Assembly (NCBI GenBank): GCA_030682655.1
Contig: JAUXNU010000173.1
Coordinates: 1-56,074, forward strand
Length of the DNA: 56,074 nucleotides
Reading direction: 5' to 3'
DNA from: Actinomycetota bacterium
GTDB taxonomy: Bacteria; Actinomycetota; Coriobacteriia; Anaerosomatales; JAUXNU01
A program made the position numbers and the translations under genes. How positions within the stretch are numbered: position 1 is the first letter of the stretch; the number at the start of each line of letters is the position of its first letter. Below, in pieces: positions 16,410 through 24,152 of this stretch. The notes beneath the pieces were generated by a model. It was not told the origin of the DNA. It made no database searches and saw only the letters and a list, made by a program, of their open reading frames with translations.

Positions 16410-16595
16410 ATGACCAGCAAGGTGAGAGATCTCCGAAAAGGCCTGCGCATCAGCCGAAACGAGCTTGCACGCAGAGCCGGTCTTACCGCCCAGACAGTAG
16501 CTAGGGCAGAGAAGGGCGAGCCGGTGAGTGAGCTGACCCAGGAGAAGTTGTCCGCTGTGTTCGAGCTTCCTGTCGAGAGTGTCTTCCCTGACTAG
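16410..16595 (+). CDS. Small XRE/Cro-type HTH regulator of the island
   Basis: The 61-residue protein is essentially one XRE helix-turn-helix: VRDLRKGLRISRNELARRAG, LTAQTVARAEKGEPVS, then LSAVFELPVESVFPD. ATG 16410 is used, though the in-frame TTG just before (16407) is possible; AGGAACGG lies upstream. It probably binds the palindrome in its own promoter and so sets expression of the rest of the plus-strand genes, and perhaps of the divergent NACHT gene. Single-domain XRE proteins of this type commonly govern toxin-antitoxin and defence loci. Confidence 0.82.
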   Translation: MTSKVRDLRKGLRISRNELARRAGLTAQTVARAEKGEPVSELTQEKLSAVFELPVESVFPD

Positions 16596-16642
16596 TCGGC
16601 CATGGTATAGTACTCGATTGTCGCAGCATTCAGGAGGAGAGT

Positions 16643-16870
16643 GTGGGAAACATGAGGCTTCGCGTGATACGCAGGGCCAAGTGGACGGTCGCCGACCTCA
16701 GTACACAGGAGGTGCGTGGTGATCGCGCTGGTGCGACCGTACCGAGTGGCGGTGACGGGTCGTGCTTCGATGATTCGCGCGCTCTTGAGCATGCGGCGAA
16801 TTCGGCGATGCAGAACCGGACGGCACTTAGCGAGTCGCTAGATCTAGCGCGACGCCTGCTGCACGGCTGA
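16643..16870 (+). CDS. 75-residue island orphan
   Basis: No family recognised. It starts with GTG at 16643, five bases after AGGAGG, which is a strong ribosome site and the best evidence that it is real. The N-terminus is basic (MRLRVIRRAKWTVADLS), the middle is Gly/Ser-rich, and the last 25 residues form a helix (ALEHAANSAM to LARRLLHG). A TATAGT at 16605-16610 could give it a separate promoter. It sits between the HTH regulator and the metallopeptidase-like gene, so it may be an immunity or adaptor protein (speculative). Confidence 0.5.
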   Translation: MGNMRLRVIRRAKWTVADLSTQEVRGDRAGATVPSGGDGSCFDDSRALEHAANSAMQNRTALSESLDLARRLLHG

Positions 16871-16947
16871 GCCAGCCTCACGTTGGGGTTTGCGCTGTCG
16901 GAGTCGGGGCTTGCCTCGGCTCCTTGCCTTGGGGGTCAGGGGATGAA

Positions 16948-19071
16948 ATGCGGCTTCTCGTTCCGGGATACCACATCGGTTTGTACCGCATCAGGCCCGG
17001 GCACGAGCCTGATGCGGAAGCGCGGCTGCTAGAGGCAGGAGTCCTGTGTTTCCGAGCCCTCGGGACCTTCGATCTCGTGGCATTCAGGCCGCTTGGTCTG
17101 CTGGACGAACGCTTTGACCTGATTCTGCCGAGTGACCTGCTTGGCTGGTGGGACATCAGGTGCTTCCAGTCGGATCTGGATCCCGAGCCTCTGATTGACT
17201 GGCTCGCCGCACAACCGTGCCTGACACTCACCCTCGCGAAACTTCGCCCCCATAAGGGCACAGTCGTGCAGCTCTCCGACGAGATGGAAACCGTTGAGTC
17301 AGTGGTAGGGGGGTACGCAAGTCGAGTCCTCCATACCTTGGGTTGGCATGAGCTTGCAGTTCTGGGCGGCGGTCGGGATCTTGGTGCGTTGCTTGGTGAG
17401 GTCACCGACTTGCGACAGACGCTTTCGTCGAACCTGAGCGCGACTATTACCATTCCGCTCTTCTCGACCGCGGATACTCTCCTAGCTCAATGCGAGGGTG
17501 ATCTTTCGTGTGTGGTCGGGGTTCGTTCTCGTCCAGCCGCGGAAGCAACAGTGGCGGACTACTGGTCATCACGGGGCGAGCTATCGAACGTCTACGGTGA
17601 CCGCGATGTCCTTGTGCGGAGAGATGGGGTTTCGGCAGAGCAATTGATGGGAGAGATTTCTGACTTCCGGAAGCAGTTCGCTGACAGCGGCCTGGTGGAT
17701 ACGTCGACCGAGGTCGTAAGCCCTCTTGCGCAAGGGGCGAGCAGTCCGCCGATCGCCACGGAGTCGCTCTTGTCGGCTGCGGCTGAAGCGCTTGCCGATG
17801 AACTGGCGGCGATTCCATGCACGGACGTGGAGACAGCCAACGCAGCCGTTTCTATGGGCTCGACCCTGGCGGTTCTATCCAGGGATTTCGGGCTCGGCTC
17901 GCTTGGGGTTGAGCAGGTGGCGTCCTTCCAGCTCCTCCTTGAGGAGATTCAGGCCGAGGATCCGGGCGCAGTGCCCGGTAGACGCGTCGGCTTCCGCATC
18001 AGGCTCCTGCGCGCCCTGCGCAACCTTGAGCTATCGCTAGTCCAACGGTCTGGCCAGTCGGACGATAGCAGCATCACTGGCAGTGGTCTGCTCGGACCAT
18101 TCTCTCTGACGGGCGCTGACGCGAGGTTGGCGGCTGCCGCCGCGGCTTGTCCCTTCGAGCTACTGCTCGCGCTCAAGGAGGACGGCCGACCGACGGTACC
18201 CAGGTTCAACGTGGTGTTCGGAGGCTCGTATTCGCCGGCGTACCTTGATGGGACAATCTCCTATCCGCAGACGGTCTGCTATCGTCCGGGCGAGGAGTGG
18301 TGGCGTATCGGGCACGAGGTTGCACACGCATGGTACGGCTTGTCTGACTTCAAGAACCTCCACCGTGCGACATTCGAGGATCTTGAAGACCATATGCGCG
18401 AGTGCCTTGGGGACTTCATGACGGTGTACCCACTCCATTTCGACACCTGGATGGAAGAGCTGTACGCCCAGTGGTTCGACTACAACATCTGCTTCCAGCG
18501 CAACAGAGACCTGTATCTTCGGGCAATCTGGACCGCCTGGATCAAGGTTCCCCGTGTGTGGGACCGCGGTACGGAATACCTGCTCCGGTCACTGTGTATG
18601 TTCTGCTACGACTGTCTTGAAGAGTGGGACGCGACCGCGACCGACGAGACCCGCTACATATCTTGGTTGGAAGGCAAATTCCAGGAGATGACTGAGCTAG
18701 TTCGTGGGACGGTGCCAGGGTTCAACGAGCTCCTCAAGAATGCGCGTCACCACGTGAACCAGATTCTTACTCTCGCAGCAGTGTACGGACTTCCTACCCT
18801 TGCATTCTTCAGTTCGCAAGAGGTGCAGCTTAGGGCACTGTTCGAGCCCCCCAAAATGGCGGCAATCCTTTCGCAGGTGGACATCCTCGCGGACGGTGGC
18901 CTGCTCGAAACCATGCAAGACATACCTCAGACTCTTGTGGAGGTGTATCGGCGCACCGCGGATGGCGCTTGGTGTGGCACTGCTGACGCAGCGCTGGTGC
19001 TCTCCCTCTGGAACTACGTGAACGTGGTCGAAGGCTCGATTGCCTCGTCGCTTGACGACTACAAGGAGTAG
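16948..19071 (+). CDS. HExxH metallopeptidase-like protein with N-terminal sensor-like repeats
   Basis: A 707-residue protein of no named family I recognise. The zinc-peptidase motif is HEVAH (H456, E457, H460) in the context EEWWRIGHEVAHAWYGL. About 43 residues on lies EELYAQWFDY (E503/E504), a plausible third-ligand helix as in gluzincin- or ImmA-type peptidases. The first 260 residues contain segments that look like repeated ferredoxin-like/RAM (AsnC-type) units, for example GWHELAVLGGGRDLGALLG and YGDRDVLVRRDGVSAEQLMG followed by GLVDTSTEVV. This is inference from pattern only. There is no signal peptide, so it is cytoplasmic. ATG 16948 follows AGGGGAT; an upstream TTG frame is less likely. 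The alarmone synthetase starts 5 bp after its stop. Confidence 0.72.
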   Translation: MRLLVPGYHIGLYRIRPGHEPDAEARLLEAGVLCFRALGTFDLVAFRPLGLLDERFDLILPSDLLGWWDIRCFQSDLDPEPLIDWLAAQPCLTLTLAKLRPHKGTVVQLSDEMETVESVVGGYASRVLHTLGWHELAVLGGGRDLGALLGEVTDLRQTLSSNLSATITIPLFSTADTLLAQCEGDLSCVVGVRSRPAAEATVADYWSSRGELSNVYGDRDVLVRRDGVSAEQLMGEISDFRKQFADSGLVDTSTEVVSPLAQGASSPPIATESLLSAAAEALADELAAIPCTDVETANAAVSMGSTLAVLSRDFGLGSLGVEQVASFQLLLEEIQAEDPGAVPGRRVGFRIRLLRALRNLELSLVQRSGQSDDSSITGSGLLGPFSLTGADARLAAAAAACPFELLLALKEDGRPTVPRFNVVFGGSYSPAYLDGTISYPQTVCYRPGEEWWRIGHEVAHAWYGLSDFKNLHRATFEDLEDHMRECLGDFMTVYPLHFDTWMEELYAQWFDYNICFQRNRDLYLRAIWTAWIKVPRVWDRGTEYLLRSLCMFCYDCLEEWDATATDETRYISWLEGKFQEMTELVRGTVPGFNELLKNARHHVNQILTLAAVYGLPTLAFFSSQEVQLRALFEPPKMAAILSQVDILADGGLLETMQDIPQTLVEVYRRTADGAWCGTADAALVLSLWNYVNVVEGSIASSLDDYKE

Positions 19072-19076
19072 CGGCA

Positions 19077-20066
19077 GTGAACGTGCAGCCGAGGAGGATA
19101 CGAACTGACTACGAGAAGCGACTACCGCTGCTAGAGGGGTTTCGTGAGTCGACAGTGTTCGTAGTGGCCAGGGAGTTGCGGCTCTCCAGAGTGGAGTACC
19201 TTCGCGTCGAGTCCCGGGTCAAGGAGTTGAAGTCCATCATCGAGAAGGCCGAGAGGAAGGGTGTGAGCGACCCCCTCGATGCCTTTGATGACATCGTTGG
19301 ACTCAGGGTGGTCACATACCTGAAGCGCGACATCGAGACCGTCAAGGCCGCCATGGCTTCATGCCTCGACGTCATAAAGATCGACGACAAAGTCAACGAG
19401 CTGCCCACACCCGAGAACTTCGACTACCAAGCCATCCACCTGACATTTCGGTTGCGCGATCACTACAAGGGACCTCACTACGACGATTTCAAAGGCATGG
19501 TCGGAGAACTCCAAATCCGGTCCGCGGCCATGGATGCCTGGGCCGTCGTCGCACACGGGCTCGCGTACAGGTCCGACCAGGAGTTGCCCCCCGAACTCCG
19601 GCGCAAGCTCGCAGCCGTCAGCGCCGGGTACTACATGGCAGACGAAGCCTTGGACGATGTGGCGAACGCCAGCGATGCTTTGCGGGAAGACTGGGAGCGG
19701 GCAATCGCCGAGGCGGACCTCGCGGCGGTTGGGGTCAACACACTCTCGCTCACCGAGTACTTGTCGCTTCGGCTCTCCGCCCGCAGGGTGACCGACGCCG
19801 CGATTGTTGCAGGTATTGCCTCTGAGCTCGCCTGTCACGGATACGCCACGATGGACCAAGTGGAGGCGTCTCTTGGCTTCGGGCTGAAGGCAGCCGAAGC
19901 CCTGGAGAGTGATCGGTTGGCCCGAGAGGAAAGGACAGCGCCCTACTCTGCTGGTCCTTTCTTGCTGCTGGCCGTCAACCTAGCTGACGTTGAGTTCGCT
20001 TCGAGGCACGGGGAAGACGTGCTCGTGCGCGAGAGAGATCAGTTTGCCCACCTTGTGAAGGACTGA
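19077..20066 (+). CDS. RelA/SpoT-domain nucleotide pyrophosphokinase, candidate toxSAS-like effector
   Basis: A 329-residue protein with a RelA/SpoT synthetase domain and no HD hydrolase domain. Visible motifs are SRVKELKSIIEKAERKG (46-62), DDIVGLRVV (71-79, catalytic Asp), FDYQAIHLTF (116-125), ELQIRS (144-149, catalytic Glu) and AWAVVAHGLAYR (154-165). The catalytic residues look intact. A roughly 150-residue C-terminal region is unassigned. Such small alarmone synthetases make (p)ppGpp-type nucleotides, or in toxSAS/CapRel relatives modify other RNA or nucleotide targets. It has a GTG start directly after the metallopeptidase stop, so the pair is an operon; it would be a natural growth-arrest effector. 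Confidence 0.85.
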   Translation: MNVQPRRIRTDYEKRLPLLEGFRESTVFVVARELRLSRVEYLRVESRVKELKSIIEKAERKGVSDPLDAFDDIVGLRVVTYLKRDIETVKAAMASCLDVIKIDDKVNELPTPENFDYQAIHLTFRLRDHYKGPHYDDFKGMVGELQIRSAAMDAWAVVAHGLAYRSDQELPPELRRKLAAVSAGYYMADEALDDVANASDALREDWERAIAEADLAAVGVNTLSLTEYLSLRLSARRVTDAAIVAGIASELACHGYATMDQVEASLGFGLKAAEALESDRLAREERTAPYSAGPFLLLAVNLADVEFASRHGEDVLVRERDQFAHLVKD

Positions 20067-20141
20067 AGTTGGGCTCTTGGCATTTCGCTCGTGCAGCTTG
20101 GCTCAACCGAGCAGATGTGTGAATCCGTACCGACGATCCCC

Positions 20142-20209
20142 CTCGAAAACCGTTAGGCGGGTATCCCCCGTCTCGGGGGTTCGAATCCCCCCTCTCCGCC
20201 AGGACGAAC
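20142..20209 (+). repeat. Right direct repeat: orphan 3' fragment of tRNA-Ser
   Basis: It repeats 13276-13344 from the anticodon loop to beyond CCA. It has six instead of seven C residues at the T-stem/acceptor junction and no 5' half, so it cannot fold as a tRNA. It is interpreted as the far attachment site of the island. Confidence 0.85.
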
Positions 20210-20210
20210 G

Positions 20211-20245
20211 CAACGGGCCAGCACTCCTGGAGTGCCGGCCCGTTG
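20211..20245. terminator. Strong hairpin, bidirectional terminator candidate
   Basis: CAACGGGCC (20211-20219) pairs with GGCCCGTTG (20237-20245), and the inner GCACTC pairs with GAGTGC. It is followed by TCTTG. It lies next to the island's right edge and 13 bp from the subtilase stop on the other strand. It may have been the original tRNA terminator or serve the protease gene. Confidence 0.6.
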
Positions 20246-20257
20246 TCTTGTCGCAGA

Positions 20258-21424
20258 CTACTGCAGGACCGCGTCCGCGGCCTGGACGAGGCCATAACCG
20301 TACAAGACGTCTTTGTCGGCCGAGCCCAGATCGAGCGCGCTGGACTGCAGATGCGAGACGATCTCGTCCGGGTCCCAGCCGTCCGTATCGGCCTTGATCA
20401 CGAGGGCTGCGACGCCGGCCACGTGCGGCGCGGCCATCGACGTGCCGGACATCGTCGCGTACCTGTCGCCCTTGTATGTCGAGTAGATGTTCACGCCCGG
20501 CGCCACCAGATCCACGTGGGGGCCGTACGTGCTGAAGGATGCTATCGCGTTGACGGAATCCACTGCGCCGACTCCGACGACACCGGCGTAGGCAGCAGGG
20601 TAGAAGCTCTGCAGTGTCCCGGTGTTGCCGGCTGCCGCCACGATGACCGTTCCACTCTCATAGAGGGTCGTGCATGCGTCCTGGAAAGACTGCACGTACA
20701 CCGAGGAGCCAAGGCTCATGTTGACGACGTCTATGTCGTTGTTGTTGCACCATTCGAGCCCCGCAATGATGTCGGAGGTGTAGCCAGACCCCTTGCGGTT
20801 CAGTACCTTCACGGCGTACAGGTCGATGTCGGACCCGACGCCGACCACGCCGATGGTGTTGTCGAGCGCGGCCACGATTCCGGCCACGTGCGTTCCGTGA
20901 CCGTTGTCGTCCGCGTAACTACCCGTGTAGACGACCTCGCTTACGCCCCCGGCGACAGTGAGATCGGAGTGCTTGACGTCGATCCCGGTGTCGACGATGG
21001 CGACCTTGACCCCGTCACCGGTGTTCTCGTCCCACACCTGGTCGGCCTCGATCTGGTACATGTTGGCCGGCACGATCTCCGCGGCAGGTGCGGGCGTCGG
21101 CTTCTTGACTGCGTAGACGAGGGCGTCACGCTCGACGTACTCAACACCTGTCAGCCCTCGAACCGCACGCTCGGCCGCCACCTCGGGCAGCATGAACACT
21201 GCGCCGTTCACGAGTGGCAACGACCTCAGCTTCACGCCACCGAGTCGCCCGATCGCCTCCCCGGCAGGCGCGTTCGCGCCCGGCTTGAACACAACGATGC
21301 TGCGGACCCCCCCACGATCCGCGAGTGTCGCGCCGGCAGAAACAGCCGTCAGGCTCGTGAGCAGGAGGGCCAGCACGACGATGATGCCTAGCGTCTTGCG
21401 CTTCACGCCAATCACCGTCCTCAT
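20258..21424 (-). CDS. Secreted subtilisin-like serine protease (S8 family) with I9 propeptide
   Basis: A 388-residue prepro-protein. The signal peptide (LGIIVVLALLLTSLTAVSAG) is followed by an inhibitor-I9-type propeptide (about 40-110, RSIVVFKPGANAPAGEAI) and a peptidase S8 domain with the complete catalytic set: Asp in VAIVDTGID, His in NGHGTHVAGI, oxyanion Asn in VAAAGN and Ser in SGTSMAAPHVAG. No C-terminal anchor is present, so it should be released. The ATG at 21424 (GGAAGTG upstream) is preferred over the longer frame to 21454. Confidence 0.92.
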   Translation of the reverse strand: MRTVIGVKRKTLGIIVVLALLLTSLTAVSAGATLADRGGVRSIVVFKPGANAPAGEAIGRLGGVKLRSLPLVNGAVFMLPEVAAERAVRGLTGVEYVERDALVYAVKKPTPAPAAEIVPANMYQIEADQVWDENTGDGVKVAIVDTGIDVKHSDLTVAGGVSEVVYTGSYADDNGHGTHVAGIVAALDNTIGVVGVGSDIDLYAVKVLNRKGSGYTSDIIAGLEWCNNNDIDVVNMSLGSSVYVQSFQDACTTLYESGTVIVAAAGNTGTLQSFYPAAYAGVVGVGAVDSVNAIASFSTYGPHVDLVAPGVNIYSTYKGDRYATMSGTSMAAPHVAGVAALVIKADTDGWDPDEIVSHLQSSALDLGSADKDVLYGYGLVQAADAVLQ

Positions 21425-21623
21425 CGTCACTTCCAGGGTGTGCCAGAACTGCACTCGTACACACCAAGCATACCCACGCCGCGCACGCCCACTATCCGCC
21501 GAACGGATGAATCTCGACGGTGTTTGTGAGATCGATGTGCATGCGTTGTGTGGGGGTGCTACGGCGGATGAGCACGGACGACTCGTTCCGAAAGCGCCTG
21601 GTAGGCACGCCCGGGAGCTTCTG

Positions 21624-21632
21624 TGCTATCTT
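21624..21632 (+). promoter_or_regulatory. Extended -10 element of glnS
   Basis: TG-C-TATCTT ends 7 bp before the ATG at 21640, which would give a leaderless or nearly leaderless mRNA. No -35 box is visible. Confidence 0.35.
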
Positions 21633-21639
21633 CGCCCCC

Positions 21640-23340
21640 ATGGACAACGAGACTGCATCATCACCCGAGCGCAGCGATTTCGTCCGCGAGATCGTCGGCG
21701 CTGACCTGCGTGAAGGCCGGATCGAGAGCGTCGTCACACGCTTCCCTCCGGAGCCCAACGGCTACCTCCACATCGGCCACGCGAAGTCGATCTGCCTGAA
21801 CTTCGGTATCGCAGCCGAGTTCGGCGGGCGCTGCCACCTGCGCTTCGACGACACGAACCCGGTGAAGGAAGAGCAGGAGTACATCGACTCCATCGAGACC
21901 GACGTCCGCTGGCTCGGGTTCGACTGGGGCGAGCACCTGTACTTCGCCTCGGACTACTTCGAGCAGCTCTACGAGTGGGCCATCCACCTCATTCGCGAGG
22001 GAAAGGCCTACGTCGACGACCTCTCCGCCGATGAGATCCGCCAGCACCGCGGCACGCTCACCGAGCCCGGCACGGACAGCCCCTGGCGAGATCGACCTGC
22101 CGAGGAGAGCCTCGACCTCTTCGAGCGCATGCGTGCCGGTGAGTTCCCGGATGGGTCGCGCGTGCTGCGTGCGAAGATCGACATGTCCTCGGGCAACATC
22201 AACTTCCGCGACCCGGTGATGTACCGGATCGTGCACGCCGCGCACCCACGCACCGGCGATGCGTGGTGCATCTACCCGTCGTACGACTTCGCACATGGTC
22301 AGTCCGACGCCATCGAGGGCATCACGCACTCCGTCTGCACCCTCGAGTTCCAGGACCACCGGCCGCTCTACGACTGGTTCGTCGAGAACCTGCCCGTGCC
22401 CTCGCGGCCGCACCAGTACGAGTTCGCGCGCCTCAATCTCACGCACACGGTGCTCTCCAAGCGCGTGCTGCTGCGGCTCGTCAACGAGGCGCACGTACGC
22501 GGATGGGACGACCCGCGGATGCCGACGCTCTCGGGCATTCGCCGCCGCGGATTCCCTGCCGAGGGCATGCGCGACTTCGCCGACATGATCGGCGTGGCGA
22601 GGTCCGACAGCGTGGTCGAGGTCCAGATGCTCGAACACGCAGCACGGAACGTACTCAACCGCACGTCGCTGCGTCGCTTCGCCGTCCTCGATCCCCTGAA
22701 GGTCGTCATCGAGAACTACCCCGAGGGGCAGACCGAGGAGATGGAGGTCGTCAACAACCCGGAGGACCCCGCCGCCGGCACGCGGCAGGTGCCCTTCTCG
22801 CGGGAGCTGTGGATCGAGCGCGACGACTTCATGGAAGACCCGCCAAAGAAGTTCTTCCGCCTTGCTCCGGGCCGTGAGGTGCGGCTGCGCTCGGCGTATT
22901 TCGTCACCTGCAACGATGTCGTGAAGGACGCAGACGGCAACGTCATCGAGCTGCGGTGCACGTACGATCCGGCCACCCGTGGTGGCGCAGCGCCTGACGG
23001 CCGCAAGGTGAAGGCCACCCTGCACTGGGTGTCGGCCTCTCACGTAGTGCCCGCAGAGGTTCGTCTCTACGATCACCTCTTCAGCAGCGCCTATCCGGGG
23101 ACCGACGGTCGCGAACTCTTCGACGACCTGAACCCCGAGTCGGAGACCGTGCTGCGCGGTTGCTGGGTCGAGTCCGTGCTGGCCGATGTTGCCGTTGGCG
23201 AGACCGTGCAGTTCGAGCGGCTCGGCTACTTCTGTGCCGACCCCGATTCAGCGGCTGGCGCGTTGGTGTTCAACCGAACGCTCACGCTCAAGGACACCTG
23301 GGCGAAACTGCAGGCGCAGGGACGCCAAGACACGGCCTGA
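21640..23340 (+). CDS. glnS: Glutaminyl-tRNA synthetase
   Basis: This 566-residue class I synthetase charges tRNA-Gln with glutamine. The catalytic core begins with [18 protein letters not shown], containing the class I HIGH motif; [21 protein letters not shown] and the KMSKS-equivalent VLSKR follow. The C-terminal anticodon-binding beta-barrels ([13 protein letters not shown], then [20 protein letters not shown]) identify GlnRS rather than GluRS. The ATG at 21640 is chosen over the longer frame because homology begins there. Many actinobacteria lack GlnRS and use GatCAB transamidation, so its presence is a taxonomic hint. Confidence 0.95.
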   Translation: MDNETASSPERSDFVREIVGADLREGRIESVVTRFPPEPNGYLHIGHAKSICLNFGIAAEFGGRCHLRFDDTNPVKEEQEYIDSIETDVRWLGFDWGEHLYFASDYFEQLYEWAIHLIREGKAYVDDLSADEIRQHRGTLTEPGTDSPWRDRPAEESLDLFERMRAGEFPDGSRVLRAKIDMSSGNINFRDPVMYRIVHAAHPRTGDAWCIYPSYDFAHGQSDAIEGITHSVCTLEFQDHRPLYDWFVENLPVPSRPHQYEFARLNLTHTVLSKRVLLRLVNEAHVRGWDDPRMPTLSGIRRRGFPAEGMRDFADMIGVARSDSVVEVQMLEHAARNVLNRTSLRRFAVLDPLKVVIENYPEGQTEEMEVVNNPEDPAAGTRQVPFSRELWIERDDFMEDPPKKFFRLAPGREVRLRSAYFVTCNDVVKDADGNVIELRCTYDPATRGGAAPDGRKVKATLHWVSASHVVPAEVRLYDHLFSSAYPGTDGRELFDDLNPESETVLRGCWVESVLADVAVGETVQFERLGYFCADPDSAAGALVFNRTLTLKDTWAKLQAQGRQDTA

Positions 23341-23405
23341 CCGCTTCGGCGGGGTCGCCCTCGAGCACGAATCTCTCCTTCTGCGCCTCGGAGAGTAAAA
23401 AATAC

Positions 23406-23434
23406 TTGACACCATGTCTGAAGCGCTTTACAGT
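23406..23434 (+). promoter_or_regulatory. Strong promoter of the membrane protein / HTH operon
   Basis: TTGACA (23406-23411), exactly 17 bp, then TACAGT (23429-23434). Transcription should begin near 23441, inside the adjacent inverted repeat. Confidence 0.75.
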
Positions 23435-23464
23435 CCTAGATGTCGAACATTCCTGACATCTAGG
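23435..23464 (+). promoter_or_regulatory. Perfect 10-bp inverted repeat operator at the transcription start
   Basis: CCTAGATGTC (23435-23444) and GACATCTAGG (23455-23464) are perfect inverted arms around a 10-nt spacer. The repeat starts right after the -10 box and ends in the ribosome site TAGGAGG. It is probably the operator of the HTH protein encoded two genes on. As RNA the 3' arm could also mask the ribosome site. Confidence 0.7.
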
Positions 23465-23472
23465 AGGCAGCA

Positions 23473-23925
23473 ATGTCATTCGAAGAGAAGACAACATGGG
23501 TGTACGCGGTGATTGCGGCCGTCGTTCCCGCAGTCTACTTCACAGTCATTCTTGAGCGGTTGGATCACGCGCCCATCGCTGATATCGCATACCAGCGGCC
23601 ACTGCTCATCGCCATCGGCGCGTCGATCGTCCTGTCAATCATCGGCGCAATCCTGATGGCGATCGGTACCAGTATCATGGCCGAAATCACCGGAAGCGGC
23701 TCGATCGACGAGATCGACAAGAAGGACGAGCGGGATGTCCACATCAACCAGCGCGGCGAACTCGTCGGCTACTACGTCACGTCCGCGGGTGTGGTCGGGG
23801 TGCTGGCGCTGACAATGCTGGAATACGAGCACTTCTGGATCGCGAACGCGCTGTATCTGACGTTCGCTGTTGCGGCGGTCGTTTCCTCGGCGGTCAAGCT
23901 TGTCGCCTACCGGAGAGGCTTCTAG
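23473..23925 (+). CDS. Four-helix membrane protein paired with an HTH repressor
   Basis: A 150-residue protein with hydrophobic helices at about 8-26, 44-68, 98-113 and 118-142. The conserved-looking acidic-basic loop [17 protein letters not shown] lies before the third helix. The layout (small integral protein followed directly by a YozG-like HTH gene) matches the DUF2178-type pairs seen in many Gram-positives; the family name is tentative. ATG 23473 follows TAGGAGG. It begins the operon with the HTH gene and an NAD(P)-binding protein. Confidence 0.7.
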   Translation: MSFEEKTTWVYAVIAAVVPAVYFTVILERLDHAPIADIAYQRPLLIAIGASIVLSIIGAILMAIGTSIMAEITGSGSIDEIDKKDERDVHINQRGELVGYYVTSAGVVGVLALTMLEYEHFWIANALYLTFAVAAVVSSAVKLVAYRRGF

Positions 23926-23927
23926 CC

Positions 23928-24152
23928 ATGGTGAAGCCGACGAAGGTGACCAACAGCATTCGGGCGCTCAGGTTCGCTGCCGAGGAGATGACTCAGGCGG
24001 AGCTCGCTGACCGTACCGGTGTGACGCGGCAGACCATCATCGCGATCGAGCAGGGCCGCTATTCGCCGTCGCTCGAGATGGCGTTTCAGATCGCTCACGT
24101 GTTCGGCGTACCGCTGGACCAAGTGTTTCATTACCCGGGGGAGGAATCATGA
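23928..24152 (+). CDS. XRE-family HTH regulator (YozG-like)
   Basis: A 74-residue single-domain [43 protein letters not shown], then [17 protein letters not shown]. It begins 2 bp after the membrane-protein stop and overlaps the next gene by 4 bp. It likely binds the perfect inverted repeat at 23435-23464 and represses its own operon. Confidence 0.88.
   Translation: MVKPTKVTNSIRALRFAAEEMTQAELADRTGVTRQTIIAIEQGRYSPSLEMAFQIAHVFGVPLDQVFHYPGEES

Larger units (their letters stand above)
13276..20209. mobile_element. 6.9-kb tRNA-Ser genomic island with candidate defence genes, no integrase seen
   Basis: The island lies between the intact tRNA-Ser and a duplicated 3' tRNA fragment. It contains a minus-strand NACHT ATPase and a plus-strand set of small HTH regulator, 75-residue orphan, HExxH metallopeptidase-like protein and RelA/SpoT synthetase. 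No tyrosine or serine recombinase, relaxase or phage gene is visible, so the element may rely on an integrase supplied in trans, or may have lost its own. The intergenic DNA around 16320-16400 is clearly AT-richer than the flanks. Typical core genes lie on both sides (exporter operon, subtilase, glnS). Confidence 0.75.

Noticed and set aside
13337-20141. Integrase gene inside the tRNA-Ser island
   Set aside because: No tyrosine or serine recombinase motifs are seen in any frame of the five island genes or the gaps between them.
20142-20201. Second tRNA-Ser gene
   Set aside because: Only the part from the anticodon loop to CCA is present, the 5' half is missing and one C is lost at the T-stem/acceptor junction; it is an attachment-site copy.
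20243-21391. Long plus-strand ORF opposite the subtilase
   Set aside because: It mirrors the protease codons, has His/Val/Asp-rich low-complexity composition and no domain; it is an antisense shadow of a high-GC gene.
21661-23076. Long minus-strand ORF opposite glnS
   Set aside because: Antisense shadow of a strongly conserved gene with no recognisable protein signal.
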